A stretch of 64,000 nucleotides of DNA from Acorus gramineus. Its lineage: Eukaryota > Streptophyta > Magnoliopsida > Acorales > Acoraceae. The notes beneath the pieces were generated by a model that was not told the DNA's origin, searched no databases, and saw nothing but the letters and a program-made list of their open reading frames with translations. Positions 15,561 through 27,770 of the stretch are shown here, piece by piece. The position numbers and the translations under genes are program-made. Within the stretch, counting starts at the first letter, position 1. Each line of letters opens with the position of its first letter. Where the stretch lies: assembly GCA_030737835.1 (NCBI GenBank), contig CM060849.1:23482074-23546073 (forward strand), written 5' to 3'.

Positions 15561-15910
15561 GATATGTGTTAAACAATTCCAACTCTAGATTACTATGTGG
15601 CACGATCATGAACCGTTCGTTCGATCGACATTGAGAACTATCAAATGGATGATGATGATTGATTTACAATTTTAATAATTTTTTAGTTTGTTAGGATTTC
15701 TTTTTTATTTTTAGAATCTGAATTTGAATTTAGATTTGAATTTTTTTATTTGATTTCAAATTTTGATTTAGTTAGATCTAATTTAGTTAGATTTATTTGT
15801 GATTTGAAAGATTTAGAGATTTATTGAGTTCCTAATTTGTTAGGACTTTACTTTGTAATCACAAAATTAATGGGGGTAGTCGATTCGGATTTTGATGGAT
15901 TTATGTGGAT
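15561..15910. other. AT-rich spacer
   Basis: TTTGAATTT-like low-complexity sequence; no gene seen. Confidence 0.4.
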
Positions 15911-15914
15911 AATA

Positions 15915-16030
15915 TTTAAGTAGTTGACTTTCACAGACTTTGTAGACTTTTACAGACTTTTGTAGACTTTTACAGATTGACTCTCATAAACTTTCACAGG
16001 CTTTTGCAGACTTTCATAGACTTTCACTGA
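15915..16030 (+). repeat. Short tandem repeat, about 19-20 bp unit
   Basis: Variants of GACTTTYACAGACTTTTGTA repeat about five times, with increasing divergence rightwards. Directly after it is a CCCGAACCCGAATTGG stretch typical of dispersed plant repeats. Confidence 0.6.
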
Positions 16031-16159
16031 ACCCGAACCCGAATTGGCCAACCCAACCCATGTAAAAATCGAGTTCAATCCGACCCAAGTTACAGCCCTA
16101 TTACATATATAGATCCTCATAGACTATTTGGCCTTCCAGAAGTCTGTATGAGTTACTTG

Positions 16160-16545
16160 AAAAGATGTCATTGTTCATATGGATTGCATTTGGATTCAAA
16201 CAAAGCCATTCAGAGGATTTCTGAATTCATTTATAATCAAAGGAGTTGTTGACATGCTCAGCTAATTTCAACTCGTGTCATTGAATAGATCAATGATTTT
16301 GAGAGGCAATACATGTGGCTGGGGGGTCTGATTCAAACTGTCTGACTTCATTGTTTTTCTATGTATTTCATTTGATGTACTGTTTTCAAAGATTGGCTCA
16401 GTTGTTGCCTACAGATTCTGACTTCAATTGCTTTTGATCAGTGAAAAGAATCCTTCCCTCCCAAGTTGTGTGCAATTTTTTCTTGACAATAACGATATTT
16501 GACTAAGCTTGATTAACAAATGTTTCACCTAACAAAGCATATATT
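16160..16545 (+). repeat. Direct duplicate block Y (copy 1)
   Basis: It shares long stretches with 18930-19335, for example TTGGCTCAGTTG, TTCTGACTTCAATTGCTT and CCAAGTTGTGTGCA, in the same order and orientation. Not coding. Confidence 0.7.
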
Positions 16546-16608
16546 TTGTTAGTGAAATAGAATTGCATGTGGTGCTACAGATAAGGATTGCGTGTAACAT
16601 CTTGCATG

Positions 16609-16878
16609 AGTACTGATACACGCAGTCTTTTTTACAGTCTCATACGCTATGATAATATAGTATATACTGCACTGTCATAACGTATGAGTTCTATTATAGT
16701 ATATGACCTAATTTTTTTTCATTTTTTTACCATGAAAAAAAATACACTAATGTATCTCAGTATATACTTCATTTCATATAATAGTATGCACTTCAAAAGG
16801 TGAGTGTTTGATTTTATAAAAAAAAAAATAGAATGGACTGCAATGGGAGCTGCAATGGAGCTACGTGTATCCTTTTTC
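16609..16878. mobile_element. MITE of the GATACACG family, copy C (most complete)
   Basis: Inverted ends GTACTGATACACGCAGTC and (reverse complement of the right end) AAAGGATACACGTAGCTCC. Between them are CTATGATA/ATAGTATAT motifs and an A-run pair. About 270 bp, non-autonomous; superfamily not settled because no clear target-site duplication is visible. Confidence 0.65.
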
Positions 16879-17025
16879 ATAATTAAGGTTCATAAACACA
16901 CAATTCAGGCCCCAAATCGAATATTGGACTGGGCCTTTATTCAAGCTCACTGAGAGCCCATGGCGGCATGGCCCACTTCAGCACTCATGCACTCATGTTT
17001 ATTTATTCATGGAAAATAATATGTG

Positions 17026-17289
17026 TAGACCCTTGTCCAGCCCCAATTTCAGTCCACATTAGTTTTTTTTTTCTTTTAAAAATCATACACTCTCCTATTA
17101 AAATATATATAGTTATATGAAGTGAAGTATATATTAAGATATATGAGTATATTTTTTTCACGTTAAAAAAATGATAAATTTTTTTACACTATATACTATG
17201 ATAAAACCTCACTCACTATAATAGCGCATTATATACTATGTTATCATGGTGTATGTGACTATAAAACAAACTGAATGTATCAGAGCACT
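17026..17289. mobile_element. MITE of the GATACACG family, copy D (diverged)
   Basis: Same internal order as copies A-C (GAAGTATATATTAAGATAT, A/T stretch, CTATGATAAAAC, end GAATGTATCAGAGCACT), but opposite in orientation to copy C. Confidence 0.55.
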
Positions 17290-17354
17290 TTATTTATGGG
17301 TGATAAGCAGGACAAGATTTGACTTCCATTAATGTTTTTTTAAAAAATCAAGGT

Positions 17355-17379
17355 GAATAATAATAATAATAATAATAAA
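17355..17379 (+). repeat. (AAT)n microsatellite
   Basis: Eight or so consecutive AAT units. Confidence 0.8.
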
Positions 17380-17559
17380 TGATAGATTGAAATATAAAAA
17401 AAGTTTATATTTCATAGGAAATGAGAGTAATACTTTGATGTAAACTAGAGTGTTGATACACCCTATCTATTTTACAGTTTTGTCTGCAGTTGAAAAATAA
17501 TTTCCTAGCTGACCATTCAGTGCAAAGTGTAATATACACTATGCTATCACATTTGGCCA

Positions 17560-18385
17560 TGTTATTGTGGGCATACCAATATACCACAATATGGACACTA
17601 CTCTTTGGTTGCCAAGGTCGGCCCTGAGGTAAGGCCACCAAGGCAATTACTTAGAACCCCCCATCCAAGGAGGGCCTCAATCATCTAATCAATAGAATTT
17701 TGAAAATAAACGTTGAGATCCAATTAAAAAAAAATGAATTCGTCCCTCTCAAAACACTCTCACTCTAATATCCCTAAAATCTAAGCCTAAAATCTTTCCC
17801 CTCCACAAATCTCTCCAACTAATATAATATTTAAATTTTAAACCCTCTGTACTTTTTATTATTATAATTTTCTCATTCTATTAAAACTTTATTATTTTTA
17901 TGACTTTTTATGTGAATATAATAATATAGAAGGTTGTAATTTAAATAATTTTATAAATATTGTATATCTATTTTGTAATATTTATAGCTTAAAATAAAAT
18001 TATGTGTAATATTCTAACAGTATACATTTTTTTTAAAAGAAAAATATATAGGGCCCTACTTTAAAAATTTGCGTAGGGTTCAACCAAAAAAATTAATTAT
18101 CAGGGCCAGCCCTGTTGGTTGCGCAGTCAATCCCTCGGGCTTGTCCATGCAGAATTTTCTCTAAAGCTCAACCAAAAAATACCAATACTCCCATCAGTGG
18201 CTTGCTTTTTAATGGCACCAGTCTCCAACACTGGGTGAGATATTGATGGTACCTAAATATATATAAATTTCTGAATTTGTTAATGTGGACTTCATTTTTT
18301 TTTTTATAGATAAACACTAAACCTAAACTCATGTTTTTGTAAAAAACATTTGTTGTCAAACCCAATAGCTCAAACAAGAGATTTA
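17560..18385 (+). repeat. Local duplicate block X (copy 1), interrupted by a MITE
   Basis: Parts left and right of the MITE at 17613-18114 match 18650-18920: CCATGTTAT, TTTGGTTGCGCA, CAGTGGC(T/C)TGCTTTTTA, CTCAAACAAGAGATTTAT. The second copy has no MITE. Confidence 0.65.
17605..18122. mobile_element. hAT-type MITE with 8-bp target-site duplication
   Basis: TTGGTTGC at 17605-17612 is repeated at 18115-18122. Between them a 502-bp element (17613-18114) has inverted ends CAAGGTCGGCCCTGA and CAGGGCTGGCCCTGA (right end, reverse complement; 12 of 15 match). An 8-bp duplication and GGGCC-type ends fit the hAT superfamily. No transposase. Confidence 0.85.
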
Positions 18386-18649
18386 TGTGTAGAAAAATGT
18401 TACGTTCAACCCAATTTGTCGACGGCCTCATTTGTAACCTGTACATATTTATTTGCTTTTTAAAAATATTTATTTGACTAATGAAATACATTTTCTTTTA
18501 TATAAAAGATGAAGTTTATACTCTTATGAATTATATACATATTTTTCTAAGTTTTTCCTAATATAATGTTCATCACGTTAGGCTATTTCATACACTACAT
18601 CAATTACGTAAAGACTACAAACTGGGCTGCAGAAAGGACTTAATTAATC
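18386..18649. other. AT-rich spacer
   Basis: No gene or clear repeat border seen. Confidence 0.4.
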
Positions 18650-18920
18650 GATGACCTATTCCATGTTATGAGCACAATATTGTTTGGTTGCGCAATCGAT
18701 CTTATGTCCTTGCACAATTTTTGTATAATATTAAATGCCCATATTTTCAACAGTGGCCTGCTTTTTATGGGCACAAGTCTAAAGATTGAGCAAGATAATG
18801 AGAATACATAGATTCAAATACCTAAATTTGTTCATAATTAAGCATTGAGACTTTAACTTATGATCTCAGATTTTGTTGTTTTAAACCTCGTATCTCAAAC
18901 AAGAGATTTATATTTAGGTA
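18650..18920 (+). repeat. Local duplicate block X (copy 2, MITE-free)
   Basis: It matches 17560-18385 minus the MITE; the TTGGTTGC site is single here (18685-18692). Confidence 0.65.
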
Positions 18921-18929
18921 CAAGGCCCA

Positions 18930-19335
18930 TATGGACTGCATTTGGACTAAAAACAAGAGAAGTGATTGGTTGAACATGTTTTTTTTTTTTTTGTTAATTT
19001 CATGGGAAAACATGTATTCTCAATTTATTTCTAAACAAAGGAGCTGTTGACATATTCAACTGCTTCCAACTCATTTGATCTTGATTGGATGGAGTCTGAG
19101 AGGCAACACATGTGGTTGGTGGGTTGATTCAAACAATCTGGCTTCATTTTTTTTATTATAAGTTCTTCAGTTGATATACTGTTTCAAAGGTTGGCTCAGT
19201 TGCATATAGATTCTGACTTCAATTGCTTCTGTTAATTCACCAGCAAAAATGAAAATGGGTCCTCCACTGCCAAGTTGTGTGCATGTTTTTCTTAATAATG
19301 AATGATTAATTGACTAAGCTTGATAAATGTTAGGC
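18930..19335 (+). repeat. Direct duplicate block Y (copy 2)
   Basis: It matches 16160-16545 over most of its length with small indels and a T-run insertion near 18980. Confidence 0.7.
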
Positions 19336-20791
19336 ACACAAATTATGCTTCTCAAGGCTTCCCCAAACAACCATGCAAATTATTAAAATATATAACGGGG
19401 GTGTATACAACAATCTTTTTTTAAATGAAGTTTTTATACACAATCTTATGTAGAGTCTTACGTGTAGTCCTATCTTATCTAACGAAATCTCCAATTTGTT
19501 ACATAAAACAAGTTTTTTTTTGTGTAAGACGTACATAAGATTAATTGAAATGTATACATCACTCCTTACTGAAATGCATGCTTCATATAAATTATATTTA
19601 TACATCTTCCAAAAATTTCAAAGTGTTTAGAGACTAATAAAAAGATTGTATACAAGGTTGCACGATATAAAATGCTGTGCATTAACCATGCCTTATGTTC
19701 TCTTCTTTGACCATATATATACCCAACTGACAGTGATTGTATATCTCAATCACCTGTCACCATAATTTTATTCTTATATAATAATGGACTTTGAAAATAT
19801 AACATGAATGTGATGGAAAGAATTATATAAACCAGTCTTTTGGTAGATCTAACCTCGAAGTATTTGATTTTTTTTTGTTAGTTGATAAAAAAGTCTTAAG
19901 TGGTTGAGAGGCTACCAAATCAATATTCCATGGTTCTCTATTTTCCATGGTTCCCTGTTAATTTTATTTTTTACAAATTGAGTTTGTGAAGAACACTGTA
20001 GGTCAAGTTTCATGTCTGGCATGAAATTTAACATAACATAAAAATTAAGATGAGCAGTTGGTTAAGAGACATCATTTGGTGTGTGTTTAAAATATAGTTT
20101 ATTTACCAACCTGAAAAAAAAAATCATTTAAGGACCTAATTTTTTGTAGTACAATTTACTACCCATTACATTGGAATTCCTATTTATGAACCATTACTAC
20201 CACTGCTGAAAAGCCTGCTATAATCATATTTATCATTCATTCATTTAAGGCATTAAAAATTTTCTTTTAATCTCTAACTCTCCCCTTTTATAACCAGATC
20301 TCATTCCATATATGCCTGGAAAATTAAAGTTTATAATTTTGTCTTTGGTCCCAAAAAGTTGTGTTTAATTTGCATTTTTAATTGTTTTACTAATAGGTGT
20401 GGTAGTTTGGTTCCAGAGATATGATTGTGTTAATAAATAGGGCGTTGATACGCATAGTTCATTCTGTACTATTTAGAGTTATCATGTCATTAAAGCAATA
20501 TATAAATCGTTTAATGTAATATATATTCATTATGTTAGTATATATTATATCATGAAAAACATAAGATACATGAATTTACTAAAATGATATTTTCTTAAAA
20601 TTTAAACATATATTTCATAATTTTGTTGGCCTTATTTTTCATTTTGTAAAAATTTTACAAGCACAAAATATCGGCTCATAATTGACATTAATCAATATAG
20701 GTGTTTGTTAAAACTCATAAATTGAGTATTATAATTTTTAGCTTAAAATAAGTTATTATGCAATGTTTGTTTAAACTTATTATAAAGTATT
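19336..20791. other. AT-rich repeat spacer
   Basis: No host gene seen. A GATACGCATAG end near 20449 and ATACAC-like ends near 19400 suggest further worn copies of the MITE family. SINE-like GTTGGTTAAGAG occurs near 20060. Confidence 0.4.
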
Positions 20792-21278
20792 GGGGAAATT
20801 AATTAGGAGTCCATGTAATCACAACTATTATTTTAGGTCCCTGAAAATTTTTAAATTTTTTAGGTCCCTCAGGCATTGAAAAATTATCTTTAAGTCCCTC
20901 TAGCCTAATGTTGTTCAAAAATGTCCTCGCCCAATTATGTGAAAGTTAACAATGTACTTAAAAATGCTAACAGTGTATTTGAGATACTTAACAATGTGTT
21001 GGGGAGTATTTACAGTATACTGAAACAATTGGGCAGGGGGCATTCTATGCAAATGTTAACAATGTTTGGGGAGTGTTAACAGTGTACTAGAAATATTTAA
21101 CAATGTACCAGAAAGTGTTAACAGTGTACTGAAATAATTGTGTGGGGGGCATTTTAGGTATTTTTAAAAAGCATCTTGTTGGAGTTACCTAAATATAATT
21201 TTTCATTGTTTTAGGGACCTTAAAAAGACTTTAAAAACTCCAGGGATGTAACCATATGAACCCCTAATTAATTTCTCC
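20792..21278. mobile_element. MITE with about 28-bp inverted ends and internal GTTAAC repeats
   Basis: Left end GGGGAAATTAATTAGGAGTC; right end, reverse complement, GGAGAAATTAATTAGGGGTT. Inside, motifs GTTAACAATGTAC / GTTAACAGTGTAC recur at least six times. A block ending in GGGGGGCATT recurs about 110 bp apart (near 21035 and 21145). Target-site duplication not resolved. Confidence 0.7.
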
Positions 21279-21519
21279 TAAATTATTTAAACTAAAAATA
21301 GCTTTCAAAATCATAATATAAAGTTGTATAAATGATCGATGTTTTTGGGATTAGATTATAAATTATGCGAGTACTTTATGTAATTTTCATTTTGAATACA
21401 AATACTCGTAACTGCATTATGAATAACAATTATGTACCTTAATTACAAACACACAATTAGCATAAACATCCATTATTGCTTATTTATTGATTTTTAATGG
21501 ATACAATAAATTATTATTT

Positions 21520-21882
21520 AAAATTATAGGGTTAAAGACATCCTAGTCCTCGTAAATATGGGTAATCTCGTATATGTCCTTATTAAAGCTGGGGTAGACA
21601 TACAAGTCCTTGAAAATTCACAAAAGCCCATATATATCCCTTGGGATAAATTGATCTTTGCATGGACTAATTTATTTGTATGATTGTTTATAGAGACTAT
21701 AATGTCTACACGACTACGTGGTAATAAAATATTGTCAAATTTGAATGAAATTTCCACCTGAGGATGATAATTAGGTTTTTGTGAGTTTTCAGGGACTTGT
21801 GTGTCTATCCCAACTTTTACATGGACTTATATGGAGTTACTCATATTTACAGAGATATAAATGTCTTTAATCCAAAATTATA
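21520..21882. mobile_element. Mutator-type MITE with 9-bp target-site duplication
   Basis: AAAATTATA at 21520-21528 is repeated at 21874-21882. The 345-bp element (21529-21873) has inverted arms of roughly 100 bp: left GGGTTAAAGACATCCTAGTC, right (reverse complement) GGATTAAAGACATTTATATC. A 9-bp duplication and long inverted arms are typical of Mutator-like MITEs. Confidence 0.85.
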
Positions 21883-22387
21883 AGTTATAATATATAATAC
21901 GTAAAATCATTTCGCTATACTAGATGAACGGGGTTACATGTAGAAATCAATAAATCACCAAGCAAAACATCAGGAAGGACCAGCTGATATTAAAGTGACT
22001 TTAAAAATCTCAACTTTGATGTCTCAAACATTACAAAAATCTGTGGACCTGTTGGAAGTGGTATGTATGCAGAGCATATGCCTTTGCGTGTGGGAAGTAC
22101 TACTTGCTCTTTTGCGTGATTGTATGGTGGGCGGTTGGATTAACAGTATACTAGCATATATTTTTCTCTTATTATGTACTTTTTACTATTCATGATTATT
22201 CAGTCCTACCGTTTGATGTTTCTTGGGACTATTTAATGTATACAACACATTACTATATAAAATAAATTTTGAGTAACTACCTCCACTTGTGGTGGTCACA
22301 AGGGGGATAAGGTTTCGGGTCTTTTTAATAAAATAATTAGAATTAATTAAATAATTACCAAACTACTTATATTTTTCACGTTTTATC
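21883..22387. other. AT-rich spacer
   Basis: An isolated short open frame at 21995-22195 has no recognisable feature. No other signal. Confidence 0.4.
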
Positions 22388-23060
22388 AAAAGGTTAAAGA
22401 TATCTAAGTCCCTACAAACATGAAAAAATTCATATAAGTCCCTACTAAAATTGGGATAGACGTACGAGTCCCTGAAAACTCAGAAAAATCCAATTATCAT
22501 CCCTGAGTTAAATTTCCATCCAAACTTAACGAAATATTCTTGTAATATTCCATCACATATAATTGTATGAACATTAACGTCCTTATAAACAATCATAAAG
22601 ATAAATTAGTCCCTGCAAAAGACAAAATCACCCCTAAAATAATTTTTACATTAAATTGTGTACACATTACAGTTCCTATAAATAATCATAAAGACAAATT
22701 AGTCTCCGCAAAAGATAAAATAGTCCCTGAAAGATTTTTACATTTAATTGAATAGACATTACAGTCCTTATAAACAATCGTAAAGACAAATTGGTTATTG
22801 TAAAAGACAAAAATACCCTTGAAGGATTTTTACAGTGACTAATTTGTCTTTATGACTGTTTATAAGGACTTCATTGTCTATACCATTATATGTGATGGAA
22901 TATTCTGTGAATATTCCGTTAAGTTTGAATGAAAATTTAACTCAGGGATGATAATTGAGTTTTTCTGAGTTTTCAGGGACTCGTATGTCTGTCTCAATTT
23001 TAGTAGAGACTTATATAAGTTTTCATATGTTTGTAGGGACTTAGATGTCTTTAACCTTTT
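22388..23060. mobile_element. Foldback MITE, relative of 21529-21873, with three internal tandem units
   Basis: Ends AAAAGGTTAAAGATATCTAA (left) and the reverse complement of the right, AAAAGGTTAAAGACATCTAA. The arms extend about 180 bp. Between them 92-93-bp units start at 22571, 22664 and 22756, each with CTTATAAACAATC- and GACAAATTAGT-like motifs. The whole would fold into a long hairpin. No clear target-site duplication. Confidence 0.8.
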
Positions 23061-23144
23061 ACCAAATTACTCATATGACTCAATCTACCATTTCACATTG
23101 GTAATTTTTATTTATTTTCAATGTTTCAATCTAGACATCAATGG

Positions 23145-23215
23145 CCAGGGGGGAACCGGAAATACTTGGGGGGGGGGGGGGGGGGGGGGGGGGTGGGGTC
23201 AAAACAAATTCACAC
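23145..23215 (+). repeat. Poly-G tract
   Basis: A run of 26 G (23168-23193), one T, then four G. The flank (GGGGGGAACCGGAAATA) resembles a common repeat end also seen near 44587 (GGCGGAACCGGGAATTA), so the run probably grew inside a repeat copy. Confidence 0.8.
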
Positions 23216-23279
23216 ATATTTATTCTATAATTATGTTTAATAAAATTTTATAATTCAATACATATAAGAATTACTGGTG

Positions 23280-23960
23280 AGGCTATAAAACGGGCTGCTC
23301 GTATGAATGTTCATCCCTAAAAAGATACGGCATCCCATGAGCTATTTGCATATCAAATCTTGAGCTCATTAAGATTATGAGTTCTCATCAGAGTGTTGAA
23401 TTATATCTCGATCCGGTGTATCACATCGGACGACCATAATAAAACTAATTTACAGTGAACACCTAATTGATATATATATTAATTAAGATTTTATCTTAAT
23501 TAATCTTTAAAGTGAATCTCCTAAAATCAAGGAACAATATTTGTTTGTTAATTAAGAAATTACTTGGAAAGGAAGTTATTTATATCTACAAATATCTTCT
23601 AGAATTCCATGGTAAAACTTGGCATGATACAATGTAGAGATCCAATGGTGAGGTTGAGAGAGTTTCAAGAGAGGGTAACTCGATGAGAAAGATTGTTAGT
23701 CTCTTAATGTATTTTTGTATCTCAACTATTGGATTATCTGTTTTCATCTCATAGATGTAGGCCAGCCTAGGTCAAATTATGTATATCTTGTATTCTTCGT
23801 ATGATGATAGTGTTCCATTCTTGTGATTGATCTAAGGTTTTGTTGATGGTTTCTACATATGCGTTTCCCAACAAAGAGTTTAGCCCAATGAGTCTAAAAG
23901 ATGAGCGTGGATATCTTCCTACACCGGAGCTCCATATTTTTTGTTTATTTTGATAGATCT
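23280..23960. mobile_element. Possible old retroelement-derived sequence
   Basis: Less AT-rich, non-coding, and with a look of long terminal repeat/leader sequence. It is too worn to assign a family or borders. Given as a weak suggestion only. Confidence 0.2.
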
Positions 23961-24119
23961 AAAGTAAGGGCGCTGTTATACTCAGTTTCTTTACTATCTA
24001 AAATGCAATTCTATATAACTTGTTAGAAATCTAATAAATATATATCGAGTTAAATTGTTTCTTACATCTACTAAAAATTTATCATTTAATTCAAAATTAT
24101 GCATTTTAATATTCCTTCA

Positions 24120-24400
24120 TTCCGAACAAAAATGGGCGAACCATTTTGTTCTTTTCTGCTGTATTTGCATATCGACCCCCAGATTCCAACAGTTTTACAA
24201 CTAGACCCTTATTTTTGTTATAAAGAGGTCCCTCATAGTTATAACTAGGTCCCTAAAAACATGCAGCTAATTTTGTCTTTTTATGGGGTATTTGCATAAC
24301 CGCCCCCAGGTTCTACCTGTTTCACAATCAGATCTATACTTGTGTTACAAACAGGTCCCTCATTCAGATATTTATATTTATAATTAGGTCCTTGATATCA
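24120..24400 (+). repeat. Tandem repeat, two diverged units of about 140 bp (third near 25070)
   Basis: Both units carry GTATTTGCATA, CGxCCCCCAG, TTTxACAA and AGGTCCCTCAT in order. A shorter relative (GTTTGCAAATCTACTCCCA ... ACAGACCCC) lies at 25065-25150. Confidence 0.6.
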
Positions 24401-24605
24401 GAACACCACTTCGCAAACTTTGAATTTCATGAAATTTCAACCAATGTTTTGGTTGCATTAATGATCAGAAAACTAACTATTCTATAAATTCTTATAAATC
24501 ATTCTTCATTTCACGCAGCAAGTGTATCCATCTGTTCTTGACTCTCTCTTTCTCCCCCTTTCAATAAGGGAGTCTGACTTCTAATAAAAAGATTTAAATG
24601 AGTTT

Positions 24606-24690
24606 TTTTATTAGTATCATAAATATTATAATATTAATATTTTTTATTAGTATCATAAATATTATAATATTAGTTATTAAATATTTTTAA
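24606..24690 (+). repeat. Tandem duplication, about 40 bp
   Basis: TTTTTTATTAGTATCATAAA followed by TATTATAATATTA occurs twice, the second copy beginning about 39 bp after the first. Confidence 0.8.
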
Positions 24691-25433
24691 TTAAGATAAC
24701 TATAAAATTATAAAATAAATATTTTAGTCTTATTTAATAAATACTAAAAATACAAATGGAATCAGATCCATTTAAGCCCATAATGCACAATAGGCAACAA
24801 GCAGCAGTCGCCCAACCGGGTTACTTTTGGAATTTTACTAGACGATGTACACCATCAGACAAATGGATATATATGCGTGTATGAATTTGCTGGGCTTTTT
24901 GTAGATAGTATATACTATGTATAAAGTGCCATCAATCCTAAAGACAAGAATTGGGCATATTTTGTCTTCTCTAAGATGTTTGCAAATGAACCCCAACGGG
25001 AAGACTTCTGTATATGTTATAAAAAGATCTTTAATATTTACAACCACGTCTCTCGTAAAAACCGGCTATTTTTGTCCCTTTTTTTGGGTTGTTTGCAAAT
25101 CTACTCCCAAATTTTAGAGGTTTCACATACAGACCCCTATATCCTGTAAACAGGTTCATGTTAATCTTATTCATTCAATTTCTTGGAGGCTATATTTATA
25201 TGGATTTTAATGTTTTTTCACACTCATTTCATTAGCATAATTTTCATAAAACTCGGTACTACACATAAAGCGCGAACACCAAACTAGTCTCATATAAAAT
25301 TTAAACTCTCTTTCGCCCTTTTAAAATTTCTCACACTGCTACTTCAATTTTAGCGAAATAAAAAATTGTTTTTTATTAAATGGTCTTTAAATTATAATTT
25401 TTCTCTTTCTAAATTCTAAGTACTCCCTTTAGA

Positions 25434-25508
25434 ATTAGAGTAAACATTGATTTAAAATATATCATTTTTATAATTAGAGTAAACATTGATTTAAAATATA
25501 TCATTAGT
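25434..25508 (+). repeat. Tandem duplication, about 38 bp
   Basis: AATTAGAGTAAACATTGATT plus TAAAATATATCATT occurs twice in a row. Confidence 0.85.
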
Positions 25509-27529
25509 ATATTTCAGAACATTTTTTTGGATACTATTAAATTTTAAAAAGATTCTTGGAAACTTTCGAGATTATACAAAAAAAAATTAAAAATACAAGC
25601 TGTTTATAAGAAAGAATAGTAAAATGATTCCAAACGTTCTTAGAAAATCTAGAAAAATCCCCAAAAAAATTCTTCTATGAATAATGGTGCCAATATTTCT
25701 AACAATTAATGATTTTTTATAGTGTACATAAAAATATAAAAAAGTTAATAACCCATTCTCAAATAACTCATTTCTACATTAATATTCACTTACGGAAAAA
25801 AAATATGACATGGATTCAATCTATATCAGTTTCTTGAATCCATGTAGATATCATTTATAAAATATTTAAAAGAAATTCAACGAAATATATAAATACAATG
25901 TTACATTAAGTTAAGAGTTCTATTTGGATTGGACAGAGAGTCACAGAGCTCTAACTTTTACTTGTCGACAGCAGCCAAATTTGATGCACATACATGCATG
26001 GAAAAATAGTATGCAATCAAGGTCTAACTTTGAATGAGTCATACATATATAGCTCAGAAAATGTTTCCGTTATCTGATAATAATCTTATCACGTCAATAT
26101 CACATGGTGACTCATCTTTAAATGCATACAAATTATCCATTCATATGTATAATAGGACTTTTGTATCATTTGATAATCATAACTATTTTTAAAAATGAAT
26201 TCTTCCGATATATATCTTACGTGGCTAGGAAACTTGTGCCATTTTTGTCATCATTCAAAAGACTTCCACTTGTTCTACCAAAAAAAAAAAAAGACTTCCA
26301 CTTGTTATTTTATTTGTTACCCATCTAATTAAATATCTGAATTTTCAAAACACTTCAATCCCAAATCAATCATTCCAACAAATATAAAAAAAATTAAAAA
26401 AATTTAAAAAAAAAACACACACAATTCCATCTTTCACATGAAGTATGCGAATTAAATTTTGCTGCCATTGCTTGCACTGTATATTCTAAAATTCTTTCAC
26501 ACTTACCACTGGACAAAATTAAGATGAGACTTTCAACGAAAAATCCATGACCTATTAATTGGACGGTTTGAATGAATTTTGAGAGGGTCAGATTTAACTT
26601 ATGTTTAGATACATAATAAGATTTATTCTGAGGTATAAAGTTATACCAGCATAAATGGGTATCGCAATGGAATAAGTGATTTTGTGTTTGGTTGTATTTT
26701 GAATTATTCTATTTGAGAAACATAATAATAAAGTTTTTGTTGTTTGGATAAAGTGTGGATAATGATTTGTAAAATATAAAAAAATAGTTGAACTTGATTC
26801 TACTGAACTTTTGCTTGAGTGCAGTTTGGGTTCGTACTCTAAACTAAATTCAAGTAGGACAAAAAAAGTTAAGTTGGGTTTAGGTTGGGGGGATCAGGTC
26901 ATCAAAGCGCAACCTGTCTTCAACAATGTGAATGATACATTTAATGATAATACTATGTGCAACTCTAGTGCATATTCTTGGGCGCTATATTAGCATGCAT
27001 TTGATTTTTTAAAAAAACTTATATATAATTTTATATAAAGAAGCATATAATTTCATAAAAATCAACTACAGCAACAATCAATTATATATGTAAACCTATG
27101 TATAGAAAAAATGAAAAATTATATAGACACCACGCAGGGCCTACATTTAAATGTTCAGATCATCCAATATGTTCCTATCCTTTAACCATCCTCGCTTCGA
27201 GTTGGCGCTCATTTTTATCTCTATATATTATGAAGCTTGAACAATTTAAAATATAAAACCATTCTAATTAACACTTTTGAGTTTTAGAGCCGGATGCGTT
27301 TAGATAAAAAAAAAAAAAAAAAATTATACGCAAAGTTTTACCTATCAATTACCTAAAACAACAAAGCCGATTTTGTTGAATTTTCAATACATACAGCCAT
27401 GGTAAATAAAAAGACAAATTTATTTTTTTCTCAACTATAGAGCCACATGTCCATCCATAAAAACAAAAAGGGCCAGAAAGAAAGGGACAGGAGTGTTTGA
27501 TTTTGGTGGAGAATTCAAAGGCCTCTCCT
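25509..27529. other. AT-rich spacer with MITE pieces
   Basis: No host gene. 26640-26780 (GTGTTTGGTTGTATTTTGAATTATTCT, given here in part) is a reverse-oriented piece of the MITE family at 31459-32341. A-runs are near 26280 and 27307. Confidence 0.4.
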
Positions 27530-27770
27530 AGCTCTGGCTTCCTCAGATAGATACCTAAAAAAAAAACAAGAGACTTGCATTGCATGAGAAAGCGCGGGCG
27601 GCGCGCCCGTCGCAGTCGTCCCGAGAGCATATACAGGTGTGAGTAACTTCCACGCGTGAATCGGGGGGTCGCGATCGAGCCGTGATTGGGTTTTAATGAT
27701 GTTTATTATAATGATGAACAGGTTGATCATTTGGAGATGGATTCCGGATACGCGGGTTGGTGGCCCCCAA
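27530..27770. other. Small GC-rich island, unassigned
   Basis: GC jumps around 27590-27680 (GCGCGGGCGGCGCGCCCGTCG). Short open frames cross it on the minus strand, but none has a recognisable domain. It could be a gene scrap or an unannotated non-coding RNA region. Function unknown. Confidence 0.3.
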
